In this document: positions 25,701 to 37,342 of the stretch, in pieces
Layout: each line of letters begins with the position of its first letter
How positions within the stretch are numbered: position 1 is the first letter of the stretch
DNA from: Arenicola marina
Taxonomy: Eukaryota; Annelida; Polychaeta; Arenicolidae
Assembly (NCBI GenBank): GCA_964019135.1
Contig: OZ025263.1
Location: 35,504,133 to 35,568,132 of the forward strand
Direction: 5' to 3'
Length of the DNA stretch: 64,000 nt
Program-made: the position numbers and the translations under genes
Notes under the pieces: model-generated
What the model was told of the DNA's origin: nothing
Seen by the model: the letters and a program-made list of their open reading frames with translations, nothing else
Database searches by the model: none

Positions 25701-28700
25701 AGTCCTGTATTACGGCCAGTCCTGTATTACAGCCAGTCCTGTATTACAGCCAGCCCTGTATTACGGCCAGTCCTGTATTACAGCCAGTCCTGTATTACGG
25801 TCAGTCCTTTATTACGACCAGTCCTGTATTACGGCCAGTCCTGTATTACAGCCAGTCCTGTATTACAGCCAGTCCTGTATTACGGCCAGTCCTGTATTAC
25901 GATCGGTCCTGTATTACAGGCAGTCCTGTTTTACAGCCAGTCCTGTATTACGGCCAGTCCTGTGTTACAGCCAGTCCTGTATTACGACCACTCCTGTATC
26001 ACGGCCAGTCCTGTATCACGGCCAGTCCTGTATTACGGCCAGTCCTGTATTACGACCAGTCCTGTGTCACGGCCAGTCCTGTATTACAGCCAGTCCTGTA
26101 TTACGATCGGTCCTGTATTACAGCCAGTCCTGTATTACAGCCAGTCCTGTATTACGGCCAGTCCTGTATTACAGCCAGTCCTGTTTTACAGCCAGTCCGG
26201 TATTACGACCAGTACTGTATTACGGTCAGACCTGTTTTACGGCCAGTCCTGTATTACGGCCAGTCCTGTATTACGGCCAGTCCTGTATTACGGCCAGTCC
26301 TGTATTACGATCGGTCCTGTATTACAGCTAGTCCTGTATTACAGCCAGTCCTGTATTACGGCCAGGCCTGTATTACAGCCAGTCCTGTATTACGACCAGT
26401 CTTGTATCACGGCCAGTCCTGTATCACGGCCAGTCCTGTATTACGACCAGTCCTGTATTACGATCAGTCCTGTATCACAGCCAGTATCCTGTATTACAGC
26501 CAGTCCTGTATTACAGCCAGTCCAGTATTACGACCAGTCCTGTATTACGACCAATCCTGTATCACGGCCAGTCCTGTATTACGGCCAGTCCTGTATTACG
26601 ATCGGTCCCGTATTACAGCTAGTCCTGTATCAGGGCCAGTCCTGTATTACGGCCAGTCCTGTATTACGGCCAGTCCTGTATTACGATCGGTCGTGTATTA
26701 CAGCCAGTCCTGTATTACGGGCAGTCCTGTATTACGGCCAGTGCTGTATTACGGCCAGTCCTGTATTACGATCGGTCGTGTATTACAGCCAGTCCTGTAT
26801 TACAGCCAGTCCTGTATTACGGCCAGTCCTGTATTACGATCGGTCCTGTATTACAGGCAGTCCTGTTTTACAGCCAGTCCTGTATTACGACCAGTCCTTT
26901 ATTACGACGAGTCCTTTATTACGACCAGTCCTGTATTACGACCAGTCCTGTATCACGGCCAGTCCTGTATTACGGCCAGTCCTGTATTACGATCGGTCCT
27001 GTATTACAGCCAGTCCTGTATCACGGCCAGTCCCGTATTACGGCCTGTCCTGTATTACGGACAGTCCTGTATTACGATTCGTCCTGTATTAGGTCAGTCC
27101 TGTGTTACAGCCAGTCCTGTATTACGGTCAGTCCTTTATTACGACCAGTCCTGTATTACGGCCAGTCCTGTATTACAGCCAGTCCTGTATTACAGCCAGT
27201 CCTGTATTACGGCCAGTCCTGTATTACGATCGGTCCTGTATCACAGCCAGTATCCTGTATTACAGCCAGTCCTGTATTACAGCCAGTCCAGTATTACGAC
27301 CAGTCCTGTATCACGGCCAGTCCTGTATTACGGCCAGTCCTGTATTACGACTAGTCCTGTGTCACGGCCAGTCCTGTATTATAGCCAGTCCTGTATTACG
27401 ATCGGTCCTGTATTACAGCCAGTCCTGTATTACAGCCAGTCCTGTATTACGGTCAGTCCTGTATTACAGCCAGTCCTGTTTTACAGCCAGTCCGGTATTA
27501 CGACCAGTACTGTATTACGGTCAGTCCTGTTTTACGGCCAGTCCTGTATTACGGCCAGTCCTGTATTACGGCCAGTCCTGTATTACGGCCAGTCCTGTAT
27601 TACGATCGGTCCTCTATTACAGCTAGTCCTGTATTACAGCCAGTCCTGTATTACGGCCAGGCCTGTATTACAGCCAGTCCTGTATTACGACCAGTCCTGT
27701 ATCACGGCCAGTCCTGTATCACGGCCAGTCCTGTATTACGACCAGTCCTGTATTACGATCAGTCCTGTATCACAGCCAGTATCCTGTATTACAGCCAGTC
27801 CTGTATTACAGCCAGTCCTGTATTACGACCAGTCCTGTATTACGACCAATCCTGTATCACGGCCAGTCCTGTATTACGGCCAGTCCTGTATTACGATCGG
27901 TCCTGTATTACAGCTAGTCCTGTATCAGGGCCAGTCCTGTATTACGGCCAGTCCTGTATTACGACCAGTCCTGTATTACGACCAGTCATGTATCACGGCC
28001 AGTGCTGTATTACGGCCAGTCCTGTATTACGATCGGTCGTGTATTACAGCTGGTCCTGTATTACAGTCAGTCCTGTATTACGACCAGTCCTTTATTACGA
28101 CGAGTCCTTTATTACGACCAGTCCTGCATTACGACCAGTCCTGTATCACGGCCAGTCCTGTATTACGGCCAGTCCTGTATTACGATCGGTCCTGTATTAC
28201 AGCCAGTCCTGTATCACGGCCAGTCCTGTATTACGGTCAGTCCTGTATTACGGCCAGTCCTCTATTACGGTCAGTCCTGTATTACGGTCAGTCCTGTATT
28301 ACGGTCAGTCCTGTATTACGGCCAGTCCTGTATTACAGCCAGTCCTTTATTACGGTCAGTCCTGTATTACGGCCAGTCCTGTATTACGGTCAGTCCTGTA
28401 TTACGGCCAGTCCTGTATTACGGTCAGTCCTGTATTACGGCCAGTCCTGTATTACGGCCAGTCCTGTATTACGGTCAGTCCTGTTTTACGACCAGTCCTG
28501 TATTACGGTCAGTCCTGTATTTCGGCCAGTCCTGTATTACGGTCAGTCCTGTATTACAGCCAGTCCTGTATTACGGCCAGTCCTGTATTATGGTCAGTCT
28601 TGTATTACAGCTAGTCCTGTATTACGGTCAGTCCTATATTACAGCCAGGCCTGTATTACGGCCAGTCCTGTATTACGACCAGTCCTGTATCACAGCCAGT

Positions 28701-31700
28701 CCTGTATTACGGCCAGTCCTGTATTACAGCCAGTCCTTTATTACGGCCAGTATCCTGTATTACAGCCAGTCCTGTATCACAGCCAGTCATGTATTACGGC
28801 CAGTCCTGTATTACAGCCAGTCCTTTATTACGGCCAGTATCCTGTATTACAGCCAGTCCTGTATCACAGCCAGTCATGTATTACGGCCAGTCCTGTATTA
28901 CAGCCAGTCCTTTATTACGACCAGTCCTGTATCACAGCCAGTATCCTGTACTACGGCCAGTCCTGTATTACGGCCAGTCCTGTATTACGGCCAGTCCTGT
29001 ATTACGGTCAGTCCTTTATTACGACCAGTCCTGTATTACAGCCAGTCCTGTATTACGGCCAGTCCTGTATTACAGCCAGTCCTGTATTACAGCCAGCCCT
29101 GTATTACGGCCAGTCCTGTATTACAGCCAGTCCTGTATTACGGTCAGTCCTTTATTACGACCAGTCCTGTATTACGGCCAGTCCTGTATTACAGCCAGTC
29201 CTGTATTACAGCCAGTCCTGTATTACGGCCAGTCCTGTATTACGATCGGTCCTGTATTACAGGCAGTCCTGTTTTACAGCCAGTCCTGTATTACGGCCAG
29301 TCCTGTGTTACAGCCAGTCCTGTATTACGACCACTCCTGTATCACGGCCAGTCCTGTATCACGGCCAGTCCTGTATTACGGCCAGTCCTGTATTACGACC
29401 AGTCCTGTGTCACGGCCAGTCCTGTATTACAGCCAGTCCTGTATTACGATCGGTCCTGTATTACAGCCAGTCCTGTATTACAGCCAGTCCTGTATTACGG
29501 CCAGTCCTGTATTACAGCCAGTCCTGTTTTACAGCCAGTCCGGTATTACGACCAGTACTGTATTACGGTCAGACCTGTTTTACGGCCAGTCCTGTATTAC
29601 GGCCAGTCCTGTATTACGGCCAGTCCTGTATTACGGCCAGTCCTGTATTACGATCGGTCCTGTATTACAGCTAGTCCTGTATTACAGCCAGTCCTGTATT
29701 ACGGCCAGGCCTGTATTACAGCCAGTCCTGTATTACGACCAGTCTTGTATCACGGCCAGTCCTGTATCACGGCCAGTCCTGTATTACGACCAGTCCTGTA
29801 TTACGATCAGTCCTGTATCACAGCCAGTATCCTGTATTACAGCCAGTCCTGTATTACAGCCAGTCCAGTATTACGACCAGTCCTGTATTACGACCAATCC
29901 TGTATCACGGCCAGTCCTGTATTACGGCCAGTCCTGTATTACGATCGGTCCCGTATTACAGCTAGTCCTGTATCAGGGCCAGTCCTGTATTACGGCCAGT
30001 CCTGTATTACGGCCAGTCCTGTATTACGATCGGTCGTGTATTACAGCCAGTCCTGTATTACGGGCAGTCCTGTATTACGGCCAGTGCTGTATTACGGCCA
30101 GTCCTGTATTACGATCGGTCGTGTATTACAGCCAGTCCTGTATTACAGCCAGTCCTGTATTACGGCCAGTCCTGTATTACGATCGGTCCTGTATTACAGG
30201 CAGTCCTGTTTTACAGCCAGTCCTGTATTACGACCAGTCCTTTATTACGACGAGTCCTTTATTACGACCAGTCCTGTATTACGACCAGTCCTGTATCACG
30301 GCCAGTCCTGTATTACGGCCAGTCCTGTATTACGATCGGTCCTGTATTACAGCCAGTCCTGTATCACGGCCAGTCCTGTATTACGGCCTGTCCTGTATTA
30401 CGGACAGTCCTGTATTACGATTCGTCCTGTATTAGGTCAGTCCTGTGTTACAGCCAGTCCTGTATTACGGTCAGTCCTTTATTACGACCAGTCCTGTATT
30501 ACGGCCAGTCCTGTATTACAGCCAGTCCTGTATTACAGCCAGTCCTGTATTACGGCCAGTCCTGTATTACGATCGGTCCTGTATCACAGCCAGTATCCTG
30601 TATTACAGCCAGTCCTGTATTACAGCCAGTCCAGTATTACGACCAGTCCTGTATCACGGCCAGTCCTGTATTACGGCCAGTCCTGTATTACGACCAGTCC
30701 TGTGTCACGGCCAGTCCTGTATTACAGCCAGTCCTGTATTACGATCGGTCCTGTATTACAGCCAGTCCTGTATTACAGCCAGTCCTGTATTACGGCCAGT
30801 CCTGTATTACAGCCAGTCCTGTTTTACAGCCAGTCCGGTATTACGACCAGTACTGTATTACGGTCAGTCCTGTTTTACGGCCAGTCCTGTATTACGGCCA
30901 GTCCTGTATTACGGCCAGTCCTGTATTACGGCCAGTCCTGTATTACGATCGGTCCTGTATTACAGCTAGTCCTGTATTACAGCCAGTCCTGTATTACGGC
31001 CAGGCCTGTATTACAGCCAGTCCTGTATTACGACCAGTCCTGTATCACGGCCAGTCCTGTATCACGGCCAGTCCTGTATTACGACCAGTCCTGTATTACG
31101 ATCAGTCCTGTATCACAGCCAGTATCCTGTATTACAGCCAGTCCTGTATTACAGCCAGTCCTGTATTACGACCAGTCCTGTATTACGACCAATCCTGTAT
31201 CACGGCCAGTCCTGTATTACGGCCAGTCCTGTATTACGATCGGTCCTGTATTACAGCTAGTCCTGTATCAGGGCCAGTCCTGTATTACGGCCAGTCCTGT
31301 ATTACGACCAGTCCTGTATTACGACCAGTCATGTATCACGGCCAGTGCTGTATTACGGCCAGTCCTGTATTACGATCGGTCGTGTATTACAGCTGGTCCT
31401 GTATTACAGTCAGTCCTGTATTACGACCAGTCCTTTATTACGACGAGTCCTTTATTACGACCAGTCCTGCATTACGACCAGTCCTGTATCACGGCCAGTC
31501 CTGTATTACGGCCAGTCCTGTATTACGATCGGTCCTGTATTACAGCCAGTCCTGTATCACGGCCAGTCCTGTATTACGGTCAGTCCTGTATTACGGCCAG
31601 TCCTCTATTACGGTCAGTCCTGTATTACGGTCAGTCCTGTATTACGGTCAGTCCTGTATTACGGCCAGTCCTGTATTACAGCCAGTCCTTTATTACGGTC

Positions 31701-32016
31701 AGTCCTGTATTACGGCCAGTCCTGTATTACGGTCAGTCCTGTATTACGGCCAGTCCTGTATTACGGTCAGTCCTGTATTACGGCCAGTCGTGTATTACGG
31801 CCAGTCCTGTATTACGGTCAGTCCTGTTTTACGACCAGTCCTGTATTACGGTCAGTCCTGTATTTCGGCCAGTCCTGTATTACGGTCAGTCCTGTATTAC
31901 AGCCAGTCCTGTATTACGGCCAGTCCTGTATTATGGTCAGTCTTGTATTACAGCTAGTCCTGTATTACGGTCAGTCCTATATTACAGCCAGGCCTGTATT
32001 ACGGCCAGTCCTGTAG
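22728..32016. repeat. Higher-order duplications, offsets 3,343 and 4,049 bp
   Basis: Variant series beginning at 25446, 27102, 27988 and 28002 recur at 28789, 30445, 31331 and 31345, a constant offset of 3,343 bp. Series at 23053 and 23953 recur at 27102 and 28002, offset 4,049 bp. The two 548-codon open stretches at 25446 and 28789 differ by only about one residue, so the last duplication is recent, or gene conversion is active, or assembly has collapsed or expanded copies. Confidence 0.85.
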
Positions 32017-32755
32017 TACAGCCAGTCCTGTATTGCGCTCGGTGCTGTATTACAGCCATTCCTGTATTACAGCCAGTCCTGCATTACAGCCAGTCCTGTA
32101 TCACGGTCAGTCCTGTATTACGATCGGTCCTGTATTACAGCCAGTCCTGTATTACGGCCAGTCCTGTATTACAGCCAGTCCTGTATTACGGCCAGTCCTG
32201 TATTACGGCCAGCCCTGTATTACGGCCAGTCCTGTAGTACAGCCAGTCCTGTATTACGCTCGGTGCTGTATTACAGCCATTCCTGTATTACGGCCAGTCC
32301 TGTATTACAGCCAGTCCTGCATTACAGCCAGTCCTGTATCACGGTCAGTCCTGTATTACGATCGGTCCTGTATTACAGCCAGTCCTGTATTACGGCCAGT
32401 CCTGTATTACAGCTAGTCCTGTATTACGACCAGTTCTGTATCACGGCCAGTCCTGTATTACAACCAGTCCTGTATTACAGCCAGTCCAGTCCTGTATTAC
32501 AGCCAGTCCTGTATTACGACCAGTCCTGTATTACGGTCAGTCCTGTATTACAGCCAGTCCTGTATTACGACCAGTCCTGTATTACGGTCAGTCCTGTATT
32601 ACGACCAGTCCTGTATTACGGTCAGTCCTGTATTACGGTCAGTCCTGTATTACGGCCAGTCCTGTATTACGGTCAGTCCTGTATTACGGTCAGTCCTGTA
32701 TTACAGCCAGTCCTGTATTACGACCAGTCCTGAATCACGGCCAGTCCTGTATGAC

Positions 32756-33099
32756 AGCCCCTGCTGTCTGGGCGAGATTTTACTGTATATCTAAGCTGCA
32801 GATCCTCAGCTTCCATTGGCCCCCCCCCCCCCCCCGCGCACCCCCCCCCCCCCCCGCCGCCCACCTACTCCCCCCACCCGATGCTGATGACTGCCGCAAT
32901 GGGATTGGCTGCCGTGAGTGACACTCAAAGGAAGCCGCTTACCTTGACCACTAGAGGTGTGTGTGTGTGGTGGGGGGGTGGGGGGTGGGGGTTGCCGGGG
33001 CTACGGGTGAAGGACGGGTGGGGGTAGGATGATGGTGGGGGTATCTTCGAGTGGGGAAGGGGAATATTGTGGGGCGAGTGCTAAGTGTGGGGATCGTAA
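32756..33099. other. Unique spacer with two long poly-C runs
   Basis: About 60 bp of ordinary sequence, then two C-homopolymer-rich stretches (about 32820-32870), then unique sequence and a short GT run near 32957-32970. No gene is seen. Confidence 0.55.
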
Positions 33100-33650
33100 G
33101 GGAGGTAAGGGTTGAATGAGGGTGGGGGATTGTATGGGTGAGGGTTCGGTGAGGGTGGGGGATTGTATGGGTGAGGGTTCGGTGGGGGTGGGGGATTGTA
33201 TGGGTGAGGGTTCGGTGAGGGTGGGGGATTGTATGGGTGAGGCTTCGGTGTGGGTGGGGGATTGTATGGGTGAGGGTTTGGTAAGGGTGGGGGATTGTAT
33301 GGGTGAGGGTTCGGTGAGGGTGGGGGATTGTATGGGTGAGGGTTCGGTGAGGGTGGGAGAGTGTATGAGTGAGAGTTCGGTGTGGGTGGGGGATTGTATG
33401 GGTGAGGGTTTGGTAAGGGTGGGGGATTGTATGGGTGAAGGTTCGGTGAGGGTGGGGGATTGTATGGGTGAGGGTTCGGTGGGGGTGGGGGATTGTATGG
33501 GTGAGAGTTCGGTGTGGGTGGGGGATTGTATGGGTGAGGGTTTGGTGAGTGTGGGGGATTGTATGGGTGAGGGTTCGGTAAGGGTGGGAGATTGTATGGG
33601 TGAGGGTTCGGTGAGGGTGGGGGGTTGTAAGGGTGAGGTTAGGTGAGGGT
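33100..33650. repeat. 33-bp G-rich minisatellite
   Basis: About 16 copies of a 33-bp unit containing GGGTGAGGGTTCGGTGAGGG then TGGGGGATTGTAT. Because 33 is a multiple of three, one plus frame stays open and reads an 11-residue repeat (RVGDCMGEGSV), and the minus strand also stays open. A gene is not supported: there is no flanking coding context and both strands are open equally. Confidence 0.93.
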
Positions 33651-34215
33651 AAGGAGACCGAGGGATGGGGACTGGGTGAGTGAGGTAACAGTTTGGTGAC
33701 ATTGGGGTAGCAGTGGCGTGAGGGTGGGCAGATCGTAGGGGTGAGGGTTGGGTAAGGGTGGGGGATCAAGGGATGTGGGTTGCCTGAGGGTGGAGGGTGG
33801 TGGGGTAAAGGTTAGGTAAGGGTGGGGGCATCGTATGAGTGAGGGTTAGATGAGGGTGGGTGATCGTAGGGGTGAGGTTGGGTGAGTGGGGTAACAGTTG
33901 GTGACAGTGGGGGTAACAGTTGGTGACAGTGGGGGTAACAATGGGGTGAGGATGGAGTGAGGTGGGGTGAGGGTGAGGTGAGGGCGGGTGAGGACGGGGT
34001 GAGGGCGGGGTGATGGTGGGGTGAAGGCGGAGTGAGGGCCGAGTGAGGGCGGGGTGAAGGCGGGGTGAGGGTGGGGTGAGGGTGGGGTGATGGCTGGGTG
34101 ATGGCGGGGTTAGGGCGGGGTGAAGGCGAGGTGAGGGTGGGGTGATGGTGGGGTGAAGGCGGGGTGAGGGCCGAGTGAGGGCGGGGTGAAGGCGGGGTGA
34201 GGGAGGGGTGAGGGT
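33651..34215. repeat. Degenerate G-rich simple repeats
   Basis: Irregular GGGTGAGGG-type sequence with a short run of about 22 bp (AACAGTTGGTGACAGTGGGG) near 33893-33945, then imperfect GGGGTGAGGGCGGGGTGAAGG units up to about 34215. It looks like a diverged relative of the neighbouring 33-bp array. Confidence 0.8.
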
Positions 34216-34560
34216 GAGGCACGTGCCGTAGTAGCCAGCAGAGCCCTGGTATGGTACAGGTAACATATCAGCTGTGATCGTCAACAATCTCAAAGGTTCA
34301 ATTGTGGCCACCCACCGTCCTCCGCCACCCCCACCCCTCCACCCCCCTGATTGTACCAACCGCCCTGGCTGCCCGACCTCTCAACCTGAAGCCGTTTGCT
34401 ACCGGGTTAATGCCTGTGTGTGTGTCCTCACACCGGGTAATTTGTCTGTTCAGCGACAGTCTCCAGAACCTGACAACACCATGTCACTGTCAACATGTAT
34501 CGCCGACTATCCGGGTCTTCTCTTCTTTGCTAAAGAACGTGTTTTTCCAACATAATATGG
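34216..34560. other. Unique sequence, no gene recognised
   Basis: Mixed-composition sequence between the G-rich repeats and a LINE remnant. Two short overlapping plus-strand frames lack any recognisable domain. Confidence 0.5.
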
Positions 34561-34564
34561 TACC

Positions 34565-34928
34565 TTAAGACGACCTCAAAAATATGGAAGGTGCCGCCTT
34601 ACACTTCTGTTTATGAATAAAGTTTCTCGCCACAAGTAAGCAGTTATTGAGCGTGTAATCTGCCGCGATATCTGTGGATGATCGTATCAATTCCATCGCA
34701 GTAATCACAAATGTCGTTTTCAACCAGTCCCATTTTAAACAACCTACTTTTATATGGTACGAACCGATATAGAACAGAAAATTGGAAGGATTGCAATTTT
34801 GTTTCCAGAGAGTTGCTGAAAGGTAACAGACAATATTGGGACCATTCATCTTCTGAAATGCCGAACACTTCTATCCACTTGACGCGCTGCACAATAGATG
34901 CCGGCATTGGAAGAAATGTGCAGTACAT
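34565..34928 (-). mobile_element. LINE ORF2 C-terminal remnant (minus strand)
   Basis: The minus strand encodes a reverse-transcriptase zinc-binding tail typical of L1/Tx1-like LINE ORF2 proteins: a WSQYCLLPF block, then ETKLQSFQFSVLYRFVP, FKMGLVENDICDYC and DTIIH. A second frame carries CLLVARNFIHKQKCK, which resembles the extreme C-terminus of these proteins (FIHKxK). The segment normally between them is missing and the frame changes, so this is a short, internally deleted 5'-truncated copy. It is related to the remnant at 56465-57480. No reverse-transcriptase catalytic motif is present. Confidence 0.75.
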
Positions 34929-35130
34929 TTGTCTGCAGGTGTAATATCTCGCGTTGTTAACTGTGTGAGCGCGTTCAGCTTGAACATCTTTGATCTTTCA
35001 TTTCCAGCTGTGTGGAATGGCTTCTCTTCTTGATGTGATGTCTTCATAGCTGAAATGATTACTTTCCTCTGCAAAGGTCGCGTTTGAATTCCTGAAAGAA
35101 AAGAAACACAAATACCGTCTTCCACAAACC

Positions 35131-35342
35131 TTCCACGGCCAAACGGGGCCTCCCTGGTGCAGTGGTTAGCGCACTAGACCGCAGATCAATAGGTCCTGGG
35201 TTCGAATCCGGGCTCGGGCACCTAATCTGGGGCGTGTTTCATTCCTTCATCCTTCATCGTCTCGGGAGGTTCCTTGGCCCAATTTAGCCTGTATGTGCAC
35301 AAAAGTGGCCTAAAACACCAACATTCCATTCCACGGCCAAAC
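35131..35342 (+). mobile_element. tRNA-Cys-like SINE with perfect 14-bp target-site duplications
   Basis: The body (about 35145-35328, 184 bp) starts with a tRNA-like head. It has an A-box-like GGTGCAGTGGTTAGCGC, a CCGCAGATCAA anticodon region resembling tRNA-Cys (GCA), and a B box GGTTCGAATCC. The acceptor stem does not pair fully and the T stem has a mismatch, so it is not a functional tRNA gene. A tRNA-unrelated 3' part follows, ending in a CATTCCATTCC-type tail. TTCCACGGCCAAAC occurs at 35131-35144 and again at 35329-35342 as a perfect duplication, which proves retroposition and suggests a young insertion. Confidence 0.88.
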
Positions 35343-35344
35343 TT

Positions 35345-35530
35345 CACACTACACCACACCCTTCACATCTCCACACCTCACCCCTCCACCATGCCACACC
35401 CCTCCACCACACCACACCCCTCCACCACACCACACCCCTACACCACACCACACCCGTCCACACCACACCCCTCCACCACACCACACCCCTCCACCACACC
35501 ACACCCCTCCACCACACCACACCCCATGTA
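35345..35530. repeat. Short CCACACC-type tandem repeat upstream of the SLC45 exon
   Basis: About nine copies of an 18-20 bp unit CCCCTCCACCACACCACA, ending about 30 bp before the splice acceptor of the first recognised SLC45 coding exon. It lies in the upstream intron or 5' region of that gene. Confidence 0.85.
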
Positions 35531-35558
35531 TCACACCCTGTCGCTCTTGTCCTTCCAG

Positions 35559-37342
35559 GCGCCGCCATTCCGTCGCCGCCATGTCTCTGGGCATTCTGAC
35601 GTCATCCATCCGGGTCTTCAAGAACCTGAAGGACGTGCAGTACGACCGGGTCTTGGGTCTCGTGTCGGCGAGACTGATCGACGAGAGCGGCGACTTCTCG
35701 CACATCCGGCGCCGCAAGACGCGGCTGGAGCTGGTGCTGCTCAGCTGCGCCGTGTGCGGCATTGAGTTCTGCTACGCGGCGGAGACGGCCTTCGTCAGCC
35801 CCATCCTGCTGCAGATCGGGGTGCCGGTCCTCTACATGACCCTGGTCTGGTGCCTCTCCCCCCTCCTCGGCTTCGTCCTCGTGCCGCTGCTCGGGTCGCT
35901 GAGCGACCGCTGCGGGTCCCGGATGGGGCGGCGCCGACCCTTCATCCTGCTGCTGTCGGCTGGCATCCTGGTGGGGCTCGTCCTGGTGCCCAACGGCCAG
36001 GCCATCGGGGTGCTGCTCGGGGACACCTACCCGGCCTGGGGGGGGCGGGGGCGGGGGCCAATCCACCCCCCGGGAGGACGCACCCACGCTCTACACCGAG
36101 GCCTACGCCCTGTCCTCCACGGGAGCCACGGCCAACGTGACGCCCTACGTGGACAGTGGCTGGCGGGTGGACGGGGCCATGGCTGGGGGGTCCGAGGGGC
36201 CTGGCGGGGGCGGGGACGGGGACTGGACCACGGCCCAGCCCCCCGGGTGGGTGGTGCCCGCCCCCACCCGATGAGCATCCTGTTCACGGTGTTGGGGGTG
36301 GTGGTGCTGGACTTTAGCTGTGACGCGTGCCAGTCCCCCTGCCGGGCGTACCTCCTGGACGTGACCACCCCCGAGGACCACCCCCCCCGGGCTGACCACC
36401 TTCACCGTGATGGCCGGCCTGGGGGGCGCGCTGGGCTACATCATGGGCGGGGTCGACTGGGCAGGCCACCACGTTCGGGGAGAGCCTGGGCAGCCACGTG
36501 CGCGTCGTCTCTTCACCCTGGTGCTGGTCATCTACGTGGCGTGCCTGGGTCTGACGGTGGCGGCGGTGCGCGAGGCCCCGCTGTCCGCCCTGGGGGTGCG
36601 GCCCGAGGAGCTCCAGGGCCGCAAGAAGAGGGTCCGCGGGGTCAAGTACAACAAGTTCACCAACGAGTCCTCCGAAAGTGAGACCGGGGAGGGGGGAGGG
36701 GGCGCGAGAAGGGGGCGGCGCGGGGGGAGGGGCGCGGCGCGGGGGAGGGGGCGCGTATGGATGAGAGGGAGGGGGAGCGCAGCCGGGTGCGGCCTCTGGG
36801 GGAGCAGGGGTCGGGGTACGGCACCCTGGCAGAAGACGCCCCGCCACCCCGGGGGGCCCACCCCGCCCCTCGCTACGACGGCGGGGTCAACGGGTTCACG
36901 ACCCCCGACCCCAGAGCCCACCAAGGTCGTGACCTATGACCTACCGCGTGACTCGCAAGACCTCGCGAGTGCTCACCAAAACGAGGCTCAGGCGCCCGGC
37001 AACCACGTGGCCAACCAGGGCAACGAGGCCGACGGCCCTCCGCACCACGTGGCCGAAGTGACCTTGAAGATGTACCTAGTGTCCATAGTGCGCATGCCCA
37101 GGTCGCTGCTCATCCTCTGCCTCACCAACCTGTTCTGCTGGATGTCCCTGGTGTGCTACTCCCTCTACTTCACGGACTTCGTGGGCCAGGCGGTGTACGG
37201 GGGCGACCCCCTGGCGCCCCCCGCCTCCCCGCCCGCGCCCTCTACGACAAGGGGGTCCGCGTGGGCTCCCTCGGCATGTCCCTCTACTCCCTGTCCTGCG
37301 CCTTCTACTCACTCAGCATCGAGAGGCTCGTCAGGAAGTTCA
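35559..37342 (+). CDS. SLC45: SLC45-family transporter, first recognised coding exon
   Basis: This exon encodes the N-terminal and central part of an SLC45 (MFS) proton-coupled sugar transporter of the plasma or organelle membrane. A pyrimidine-rich acceptor (CTTGTCCTTCCAG) ends at 35558, and the chosen ATG is at 35581. Visible hallmarks are EFCYAAETAFVSPILL-type TM1 (about residues 50-77), TM2 with WCLSPLLGF, the MFS loop SDRCGSRMGRRRPF (about 108-121), TM3, and LGVVVLDFSCDACQSPCRAY from 36271. Then come AGLGGALGYIMGGVDW, a long Gly/Pro-rich loop, MPRSLLILCLTNLFCW and YFTDFVGQAVYGGDPLAPP, ending in LYSLSCAFYSLSIERLVRKF at a GTAAGT donor. The reading frame changes at least six times, mostly at G/C homopolymers (near 36040, 36265, 36385, 36455-36505, the loop, and 37225), while the protein stays family-like. 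Uncorrected assembly indels are therefore likelier than decay. The loop could hide an intron. The paralogue is uncertain. Confidence 0.88.

Larger units (their letters stand above)
11786..32755. repeat. 21-kb satellite-like array of a 17-bp unit
   Basis: More than 1,200 copies of a 17-bp unit close to CCAGTCCTGTATTACGG. Frequent variants are GTCAGTCCTG, CAGTCATTTATTACG, GACTAGTCCTG, CGATCGGTCCTG and CAGTATCCTG. Because 17 is not a multiple of three and the unit lacks stops on the plus strand, all three plus frames stay open and encode the same 17-residue repeat. This explains frames of up to 2,568 codons, and none is treated as a gene. The minus strand has TAA in each unit and is closed. Homogeneity and multi-kilobase internal duplications point to unequal exchange or replication slippage. 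Confidence 0.97.

Noticed and set aside
21968-29674. A 2,568-codon open frame and many other long frames in the 17-bp array
   Set aside because: All three plus frames read the same 17-residue repeat, because the unit is stop-free and 17 is coprime to three. There is no start context, splice site or domain, and frames open and close with unit variants.
1-32755. A common origin of the 17-, 34-, 52- and 17-bp arrays from a 17-bp ancestor
   Set aside because: The G-rich unit measures 52 bp rather than 51, the 40-bp array does not fit, and the unit sequences are not visibly related. Shared multiples of 17 look coincidental.
33116-33646. Eleven-residue repeat protein (RVGDCMGEGSV) from the 33-bp array
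   Set aside because: The unit is divisible by three so a frame stays open, but the minus strand is open equally long and no flanking coding signal exists.
35149-35222. A functional tRNA-Cys gene
   Set aside because: The acceptor stem pairs poorly and the T stem has a mismatch. The sequence continues into a SINE body with target-site duplications on both sides.
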